Assembly (NCBI RefSeq): GCF_963576675.1
Contig: NC_088916.1
Span: forward strand, 22,729,501-22,793,500
Direction: 5' to 3'
From: Euphorbia lathyris
Lineage: Eukaryota > Streptophyta > Magnoliopsida > Malpighiales > Euphorbiaceae
Length of the DNA stretch: 64,000 nt
Translations under genes and position numbers: made by a program
The notes under the pieces: model-generated
Told to the model about the DNA's origin: nothing
What the model saw: only the letters and a program-made list of their open reading frames with translations
Database searches by the model: none
Shown: positions 57,101-64,000 of the stretch, in pieces
Layout of the letters: the number at the start of each line of letters is the position of its first letter
Numbering within the stretch: the first letter of the stretch is position 1

Positions 57101-60100
57101 GGGGAGCTCAAAACCATTTATCAGCACTTCAACAATGGTTGGAGGGAGACACTCTGCAGTCCATGCTTGGTAACACAATTCCCCGTGCCTCCATTCCTGG
57201 GACAGCAAAAGATTTATCCCCAGCCCAGGCAACTGAATTACAACAATTGCTTCAGCAATTTGCAGAGTTGTTCGAACCACTAGCAGGGCTGCCTTCGCGG
57301 AGATCTCATGATCATGCTATCACTCTCCTTCCGGGGCATGACGCGGTTAGTGTGAGGCCTTACCGATATCCGCACATCCAAAAAGAAGAGATCCAAAGGC
57401 AGATTGAAGCAATGTTACAGATGGGAGTAATTCGACATAGTCAGAGCAGTTTCTCTAGTCCAGTCCTTTTAGTTAAAAAAAAGGATAATTCTTGGCGCCT
57501 TTGTATCGATTTCAGAGCTCTGAATAAAGTAACAGTCGCAGATAAATTTCCTATCCCTGTGGTGGATGAATTAAACGGCGCTAAGTATTTTTCGAAGTTG
57601 GATTTACAATCTGGATTTCATCAAATTCGGATGCGGGGAGGGAGACGAGTCTAAAACAGCTTTTCGAACTCATGAGGGCCACTACGAGTTCTTAGTAATG
57701 CCCTTTGGGCTTACCAATGCTCCGTCCACATTTCAAAGCATGATGAATCACATCTTTCGACCTTGTTTGCGTCGGATGATTTTAGTCTTTTTCGATGATA
57801 TTTTGGTCTACAGCAAGACTTGGGTCGAACACATTCAACATCTCTCCATGGCCTTACGAATTTTGGCAGAAAATCAGTTCAAGGTAAACCAGCGGTCAGA
57901 CTTCAATCGACTATTTGGGGCATTGTATTTCTGAATTTGGTGTTCAGGTTGACCCTTCCAAAGTTGAAGCAGTGCATAATTGGCCACAACCACAGAATGT
58001 TAAAGGGGTCAGAGGTTTCTTGGGACTCACTGGTTATTATCGCAAATTCATCCAAGGGTATGGTCGCATTGCTAGACCATTGACAGAGTTAACCAAGAAG
58101 AATAATTTTTTTTGGAATTCACAGGCTCAAGAAGCATTCTCTACCCTAAAGTCTCAGTTGAGTAATGCTCCACTTTTAGCTTTACCTGACTTTACTAAAC
58201 CATTTTGCATTGAGTGTGATGCCTCAGGGTGTGGATTAGGGGCTGTTCTTATGCAAGAAGGACGCCCAATTGCTTATTACAGTAAAGCTATCTCTGCAGC
58301 GAATTTAGCCAAATCTGCCTACGAAAAAGAGTTAATGGCGTTAGCCCTTGCCATCCAACATTGGAGGCCTTATCTTTTGGGAAAAAAATTTCTGGTGTAT
58401 TCTGATCAGAAAAGCCTTCGTCACCTTCTGCAACAACGCATTACTACAATGGATCAACAAAGTTGGCTAGCTAAACTCATGGGCTATTCTTTTGAGGTTC
58501 ACTATAAGCCGGGAAAACAAAATGGAGCGGCTGATTCTCTTTCTCGACAACATGAGGTTCCTTCGCTGTATTCCATGATTTCTGCCCCAAGTTGGTCGGA
58601 TGGACAACAACTGATTGAGGAGGCCAAGCAAGACCCTCAGATAATATCAATCATGACAACTTTACAGCTTGACCCTTCTTCTCGCCCAGGGTACGTGGTG
58701 AAGCAAGGGGTTCTATACCGTAAAGGCAGCTTGGTTATTTCACCATCTTCTAAATGGATTCCGACTATTCTCACGGAGTTTCATGATTCTGTTCTTGGGG
58801 GCCATTCTGGTTACTACCGGACCTATCGTCGAATAGTGTCCCATTTTTATTGGCGCGGAATGGTACAACGCATAAAAGATTATGTAAAGCAGTGTTCGGC
58901 TTGCCAGCAGTATAAATCTTCCACTCTTTCTCCAGGGGGACTGCTTCAACCTCTTCCCATTCCCCAAGTTGTGTGGGAAGATATCTCGATGGATTTCATT
59001 ATTGGCCTCCCAAAATCCAAAGGGTATGATGCAGTTATGGTAATTGTTGACCGTCTGTCCAAATTCAGCCATTTTATCGCCCTAAAACATCCATATACCG
59101 CCCGGTTGATTGCTGAGTTGTTTGTGCGAGAGATTGTTCGTCTTCATGGCTTCCCCAAGTCTATAATCAGCGATAGGGACCCGATTTTTATGAGTAAATT
59201 CTGGAAGGAGTTGTTTAAATTACAGGGGACTCAACTGAAATACAGTTCTTCATATCATCCCGAAACAGACGGCCAAACTGAAGTAGTTAATCGTTGTCTT
59301 GAGTCTTATCTCCGCTGTTTCGCATCAGATCAGCCTCGTTTTTGGTATTACTGGCTCCCTTGGGCGGAGTTTTGGTTCAATACTTCTTTTCATGTTTCCA
59401 CAGGTACTTCTCCTTTTGAAATTGTCTATGGTCGCAAGCCTCCATTGGTGCTTCAGTACGTTCCGGGTGAAATACAAGTGGAAGCCGTGGCAAGAGAATT
59501 GATTGACCGAGATGAGGCCCTCAAACAGCTCCGTCATCATTTAGAGTTGTCCCAGCAACTCATGAAGCGGCAAGCTGATAAACATCGTCGGGATATCCAG
59601 TTTGACATTGGTGATTGGGTTTATTTGAAACTCAAGCCCCATAAACAGCAATCAGTTTCCAGGCGTGTCTATCCTAAGCTCTCTGCTCGGTACTTTGGGC
59701 CTTATTTGGTTGAAGCTCGGATCGGGACTGTTGCCTATCGACTGCAGCTCCCTGCTTCCTCCAAGATACACAACGTCTTTCATGTTTCCTTGCTGAAGAA
59801 AGCGATTGGCACCCTTCCATGTTCTTCTACTCTACCTCCTGAGCTTGAATTGGACTCCTCTTTTACTATGGTTCCAGAAAAAGTGCTCGCTTCCCGCATA
59901 ATTCAACGGCAAGGTGATTCTGTTTCTCAATTCCTAGTTCAATGGCAGTCACAGGGGATAGACAACGCTACTTGGGAGGATGAGTTTGTGTTACGCAGCA
60001 AATTTCCTCACATCAGTCTTGAGGACAAGACTCTTTCTCAAGGGGGCGGTAATGATAGGGATTATGCTATTAATTCAGATGAAATTCTTCAAGTAAACCC

Positions 60101-61542
60101 AAATGGTCCTAAAGAGCTAAAAGTGTATGTACGCAGGAATAAGAGAATGACTGTGGGACCCAAACAGCCAGCTGGCAAGTAGGTTAGTTATTCCTAGGGG
60201 AGAGTGCACAATTAGTTATTCCTAGGGTATTACGCTCTGTTATATAGGAGGGTAATCTGTTAGAAGAGGCAGGCAATTTTGTATCTCTTTTCTGCTGTAG
60301 CAGGGCTCTCTTTGAGAGAGGGAAGATTCTTCTTCCTGGTTGTTCCTTAATTCTGTTCTTCTAATTCGGATCAATAAACTCTCCTCTGCTTTCTTTCCCA
60401 TTTTATATAATACAAATTATTCTTGTTTGGTATTGTTTCTATCAAAAACCTGCTTCCTCAACAAAGAAAATTGAAAATATTGCTGGAAATAGCAGAAATT
60501 CTTTGATGAATTAGTTAACAGAAGCGAAGAATTGAAGTGAAAGTAGAATACCCAATAAGAGCAAGTAGGTCGATCCTAGAGAGAAACAGCAACTTCAGTA
60601 TGAAGGCTTTGTTATACTGAAATGCAAAGTACAAAATTAATTCAGAGATATTCAGAAGCTTGATGAGAGAGAGTTTTTAACCTGCAGAAAATAAAGGTAA
60701 CTAGAACAAGAGTTGCAAAGGCATACAAGTTAATGATGAAGAGATAAAAAGCTCATCCCTTTTACTAACTACTATATGGTTAAGCCATTAGAGTATTTAC
60801 TATGCCATGGTTTCCTTATTGAATATGACATGGCATTAGTTTGAGGTCGCATAAATGCCATGTCAACTTTATGGTCTGGACTTGACTAGAAAAAGGTATT
60901 TGTGATTTTAGTGGCATTAAAATAGAAGTCCATTAGATTTTTTGGCACTATATGGTTTTTTGCGATGATAATGAAACAATTACTGAAGTTTAGTGACTTT
61001 GGTGCTTTTAGCACGCCTAATAGGCTGAAATGAAATATAGAGGAAAGTAAGTATTTATTCAACGTTCAGAGGTGATTGAAATCCATAGTTAAGTTAAATA
61101 AAATCTAAATTTTGTAGTGTCATTCATACCCGTGTCCAAGACTGATCCCGAGCTGTCACTGATATTTAGAATGAAATGGAGTTATAAATATTTATTTATT
61201 TGTTATAAATGCTAATGAAAATGCACACATGCACAAATGCAAGTACTGTTTGTGTAAAAGAACTACTAGTTAGACTTAGACAACAAACATGCATTTATAC
61301 ATATCCCCATTTAAAATGTTTTAACTGTTATTCGATTAGAGCAAGTAGTTGATTTAATTTTTTAATAAACAGTTAGCTAATATATGTATGAGATTTTTAA
61401 TGAGCAGTATACAGGAACTGACACACTTACGAACTACATGGAATGAATTTTTTTATACGTGATTACATGTGACCTTGAATTACTTTTGTGAACTGGAATA
61501 TAACTGATGATGTGGTTTGGGTTTCAGGGTGGCCAGGAGTAG
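49874..61542 (+). CDS. MIC10: MICOS complex subunit MIC10 (three exons, 89 aa)
   Basis: Exons 49874-49985, 51313-51455 and 61528-61542. Introns start GTATGT and GTAAGA and end AACAG and TTTCAG, and splicing joins phases correctly (112 + 143 + 15 nt, last codons GGQE and TAG). The predicted protein starts MADKVDVNAKWDACLDL. It has two hydrophobic hairpin segments with the MIC10 glycine motifs: SSLAGAFGGLLLF (residues 25-37) and ALGAGVGIGSAY (about 48-59). MIC10 oligomerises in the mitochondrial inner membrane and bends it at cristae junctions; length and motifs fit the family. Intron 1 is 1.3 kb. Intron 2 is 10.1 kb because of an Au SINE and a 5.4-kb gypsy element in the same orientation. No coding damage is seen. 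Confidence 0.92.
51076..51105 (+). repeat. T30 homopolymer in MIC10 intron 1
   Basis: Thirty consecutive T residues, about 205 bp before the exon 2 acceptor. Length is likely polymorphic. Confidence 0.9.
51456..54863 (+). other. MIC10 intron 2, proximal part
   Basis: Starts GTAAGATTG. Apart from the SINE at 52766-52940 I see ordinary AT-rich intron with no coding or RNA gene. Confidence 0.6.
52766..52940 (+). mobile_element. Au-type SINE in MIC10 intron 2
   Basis: A tRNA-derived head with A box (CCTTGGCGCAACGGTAAA) and B box (GGGTTCGAGTC), then the conserved Au body (CCTCTTGCCA, GGGAAGGCTTGCCCCCAGTA, CCCCTCCCCGGACCCTCGC, CACCGGGC-like GACCGGGCCGCCC). Flanked by the perfect 15-bp duplication TTGTTGTTTGCTTGT (52751-52765 and 52941-52955). 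Sense orientation relative to MIC10. The perfect duplication implies a fairly recent insertion. Confidence 0.9.
54864..54995 (+). repeat. 84-bp tandem duplication, second copy split by the Reina element
   Basis: GGAGAACAGTATTCTATAGC starts at 54864 and again at 54948. The second copy runs to AAAAAAC at 54995 and resumes after the gypsy element at 60445 (AAAACCTGCTTCC...GAAAATATTGCTGG). The duplication therefore predates the insertion. Confidence 0.85.
54996..55387 (+). repeat. 5' LTR of the Reina-type element
   Basis: TGATAGGG...TTTCTATCA. Contains TATA-like TTATATAGG (about 55182) and AATAAA near 55316. The first bases also encode the pol C-terminal tail when present as the 3' LTR. TTCGGCGCCGTCTGTGGGA just downstream is the presumed primer-binding site; tRNA not assigned. 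Confidence 0.92.
55435..60182 (+). pseudogene. Reina-type gag-pol with chromodomain (two frameshifts)
   Basis: The ATG at 55435 opens a 740-codon frame: gag domain (VKLPVFSGPDPREWLTKAEM, MSGAAITWF), knuckle-like CFKCALPYNPQHRC, protease LLVDSGATHNFIS (about 56780), then RT from PHIQKEEIQ through LQSGFHQIRM. An extra G in a G-run near 57635 shifts the frame; the next frame has MPFGLTNAPSTF and catalytic FFDD. A second shift near 57900-57915 leads to the last frame: RNase H (ECDASGCGLGAVL), integrase (HHCC finger, MDFIIGLP, ISDRDPIF, and Glu in DGQTEVVNR) and a chromodomain (VLVQW-like FLVQWQSQ, NATWEDE). The stop at 60180-60182 lies about 130 bp inside the 3' LTR. Confidence 0.93.
60053..60444 (+). 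repeat. 3' LTR of the Reina-type element
   Basis: Preceded by a polypurine tract (CAAGGGGGCGGTAA). Same 392 bp as the 5' LTR. Its first ~130 bp double as pol coding sequence. Confidence 0.92.
60445..61527 (+). other. MIC10 intron 2, distal part
   Basis: AT-rich intron sequence with no gene. Ends TGGTTTGGGTTTCAG, a good polypyrimidine-AG acceptor for exon 3. Confidence 0.6.
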
Positions 61543-62810
61543 AGCTACAATTACGTTGATTGAGATACAAATGAAGAGATTGTTGTTGGCTCTTTACTAA
61601 TGTATTTTAAACAATATTGTTCACTATGGGAAAATAGTAAAATGGGTCTGCCTTTGATTTTGTTGGAGAAAATTTTGAGGCGGGGAAGGATAACAGGAAA
61701 TAATTCCCTCAGATGCTAACCAGATTTTATTTTCCCATTTTTGCATATAAGAATTTTGATGTTTAAGTTGTTCCTGCTGCTTTGATGAGAACCAATGCCT
61801 TGTGCTCATTCATGTGAGAATTGCAAAAGGTGTGAGTTTAAATATTTCAAGTTTGATTAGTTAGAATTTTGGTTTCACTAACAAATAGTTTTTTTTTTGG
61901 GTGAAATTCAATGATTTCGGTCTATGGACCGACTAATGAAAAATGGGCATGTACTTGTGTATTTGTTTGAGTCTTTTTCATTTCTCGGAATTTCTTTTTC
62001 TTTTACAGGGGATGCAGTAAATGTATGTACGGAAAATAACAGTTTCAGAACTAAAAATTCTACAAGAAATTTCATAGCTGTTAGGCATAGCATTTTGAAC
62101 ATTTTTTTCAACAAAAAATTAGCACGCTAACATAAATGAGAAAGATATAAGCTTTTCTCTGTGATCATCACTGGTAGAAACTTCAGCTACCCATGAGGCA
62201 ACATTAGATGTCTACTAATAATATGATTCAGATGTCTTTGATGATTTAGATGCCTTTAATCACAGCGTATGAACGAAATATTGTAACACATCACGTTGAT
62301 GTAGGACAAGAATTTAGGTTTAATAAGTTTTTGTATTTAATTGTTACAAAATAAAAAAGTTTAGGGAGTTGGTGAGACACTTGTAAAGTTTAGGGAGCTA
62401 CTCTATTTTTATGGACAAGTTTAGAGAGCTGCTCATATGAAATAAGCAAGTTTAGGAAGAGGAAGCTAATCTACTATTTTGGACAAGTTTAAGTAGCTTG
62501 TAATGTATTAGGCTTTTATCTTTTAATCCTAAATAGGAGAAAAAAAAACAGGTTGTTAAAATTTCGAAACCGCTAACGAAGGAACTGGTGAATCATATGG
62601 GTCTTTAGATGTCTTTAACGATGAAGGAACTGGTGAATCATATGGGTCTTTAGATGTCTTTAACGATGATTTAAGTGTCAATGATGATGTTTTTAACCTT
62701 GAATTTAGAAACAAGGTACAGCACATGACACTACCATAAACTTGGTAGTAAAAAAAAATAAAAATTGATTTGCCTCTTGAGTTTTAATGGTATTTTGTTA
62801 GCCTAATGAA
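61543..62810 (+). other. MIC10 3' UTR and downstream gene-free DNA
   Basis: The 3' UTR probably ends within the first ~250 bp; no canonical AATAAA seen. A 45-bp unit is tandemly repeated at 62578 and 62623 (GAAGGAACTGGTGAATCATA...). AAGTTTAGGGAGYTR-type phrases recur at 62355-62500. No other gene recognised. Confidence 0.45.
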
Positions 62811-62819
62811 TTTATTTTA

Positions 62820-63777
62820 GGTAAAAAAAAACATCCTGAAGCCTCTGATCTTTCATTATTTGGTGCATTAAGCCCTCGATCTTTTATTTAGATACATTGA
62901 GCCCCTGATCTTTCATTGTTTGGTGCATTAAGCCTTCGATCTTTCATTTAGACACATTGAGCCATTGAACTTTCATATATGGGTGTATTATGTCCTTTTG
63001 TAAATCAATTCATATATGAGTGTATTAAGGGCCTGTTTGGTTCAACTGTTAGCTAATAGATGTTGCTGTTAGCTGTTTGCGGTTGTAGTAAGCTATTTAT
63101 TTTTAGTTGTTTAATTATCAGCGTTTTACTCCAAACCGCAGGAAACATAGCGTTTGGTTAGGTTTATATAACCGCAGCGTTTAGTATTTTCTTTGGACAC
63201 CGCAACATTTTGGAGCTTTTCACGAAAAGCTCTTTTCATGGATAGTTGTTTGTAGTTACTTGTTATTGACAAAATTATCCTTCTTATCTCCACAAAATGT
63301 GTTTCCTTTTTGACATTATTTTTATTTCTAGAACAAAATTATCGAAAAACAAAGTTTTGTTGCGTTCAATAAATTTTTTATTTTTTATATAATTTATTTT
63401 TATTAATTTGTACAATATATTTTTTATTTTATAATTTATTTGTAGATTAATTTAAAACATGTCCATATTAGAAATAAATATAAACTAACAGTAACAGTTC
63501 AGTATAATTTTACCAAACAATAATAATTAAACAATTAATAACAAATAACCAACAACAACAACAAACAACTTACTACAACAACTAACATCAACAGCAACAT
63601 CTACTAGCTAACAGTTGAACCAAATAGGCCCTTAATACACCCATATATGAATTGATTTATAAAAGGACATAATACATCCATATATAAAAGATCAATGGCT
63701 CAATGTGTCTAAATGAAAGATCGAAAGCTTAATGCACCAAACAATAAAAGATCAGGGGCCTCATGATGTTTTTTGCC
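62820..63777. mobile_element. Non-autonomous Mutator-like element with long inverted arms (958 bp)
   Basis: Perfect 9-bp duplication TTTATTTTA (62811-62819 and 63778-63786). Termini GGTAAAAAAAAACATC / inverted GGCAAAAAACATCATG. Arms hold repeats of GATCTTTCATTTAGACACATTGAGCC. The inner parts of the arms (GGGCCTGTTTGGTTCAACTG... and its inverse) look like the ends of a hAT-type MITE, so this may be a MITE inside a MULE or one composite. Interior non-coding. Confidence 0.85.
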
Positions 63778-63786
63778 TTTATTTTA

Positions 63787-64000
63787 AAGTGACATTAAAA
63801 GACGTTCCGTGAGACAAACAAAAAGGATAAATTACATCTATGGCCACTGAAATTTATTTCTTCTCGGTATGATCCTTAAATTTTACATTTTTTAACACCG
63901 ATGGCCACTCAATTTTAACCAACTTCTCAAAATGACCGTTAACGACCTCAAAATGATAATATTCAAGAATTAATGTTGTTTAAAACGATATTTACCATAA
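63787..64000. other. Start of another repeat at the window edge
   Basis: AAATTACATCTATGGCCACTG... followed by CCGATGGCCACTCAATTTT and TTAACGACCTC resembles the repeated-phrase arm of a further Mutator-like element; its other end is outside the window. Confidence 0.3.

Larger units (their letters stand above)
54996..60444 (+). mobile_element. Reina-type chromovirus (5.4 kb) in MIC10 intron 2
   Basis: LTRs of 392 bp (54996-55387 and 60053-60444) differ at one position that I can see (TAA versus TAG at the pol stop). Target duplication AAAAC (54991-54995 and 60445-60449). One gag-pol frame with a C-terminal chromodomain, same orientation as MIC10. Near-identical LTRs make this one of the youngest insertions here, yet two frameshifts in RT inactivate it. 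LTR polyadenylation signal AATAAA (within ATCAATAAACTC) could in principle truncate MIC10 transcripts. Confidence 0.95.

Overview
This is nuclear DNA from a flowering plant, most likely a eudicot. It is AT-rich, carries GT-AG introns of kilobase size, and is dominated by plant-type transposable elements: Ty3/gypsy LTR elements of several lineages, an L1-type LINE with RNase H, an Au-type SINE, hAT and Mutator-like elements, and Helitrons. Only two ordinary host genes are recognisable. One is an apparently intact MIC10 gene (mitochondrial cristae-junction protein; + strand, 49874-61542, three exons). The other is the first exon of a 4-hydroxyphenylpyruvate dioxygenase gene (HPPD; - strand, 32161-35417), broken by a hAT element and cut off by Helitron sequence. 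The species cannot be named from the window.

Layout. 1-3079: 5' part of a decayed chromovirus-like gypsy element on the - strand (RT and protease, gag, PBS, LTR). 3085-4005: part of an older LTR, into which a complete Tat-lineage gypsy element (4011-12617, TSD TTTAT) has inserted. That element has broken gag-pol but an intact antisense ORF (10705-11967). 12828-15070: a fold-back repeat and featureless AT-rich DNA. 15071-20480: a MITE-like repeat split by a young non-coding LTR element (15136-20169). 20481-22204: MITE remnants and a 50-bp palindrome. 22205-32160: nested Helitrons holding a quinone-oxidoreductase fragment, a solo LTR (25447-27265), a Mutator-like element and a tandem array of Helitron 5' ends. 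32161-35417: broken HPPD. 35418-40260: Mutator-like copies, a 738-bp fold-back and small duplications. 40262-49515: a LINE carrying two solo LTRs. 49517-61800: MIC10, whose 10-kb second intron contains an Au SINE and a young Reina-type chromovirus (54996-60444, TSD AAAAC). 61800-64000: gene-free DNA with a 958-bp Mutator-like element.

Most notable observation. Three unrelated-looking LTRs (3085-4005, 25447-27265 on -, 42554-44353 on +) each carry, upstream of a TATA box, repeated pairs of an 11-bp dyad (type ACGC-NNN-GCGT). Members of a pair start almost always exactly 21 bp apart (two helical turns), and pairs often recur every 73 bp. Other points of interest are the protected antisense ORF in the Tat element, the excess of TAG among the LINE's in-frame stops, and the clean double transposon disruption of HPPD.
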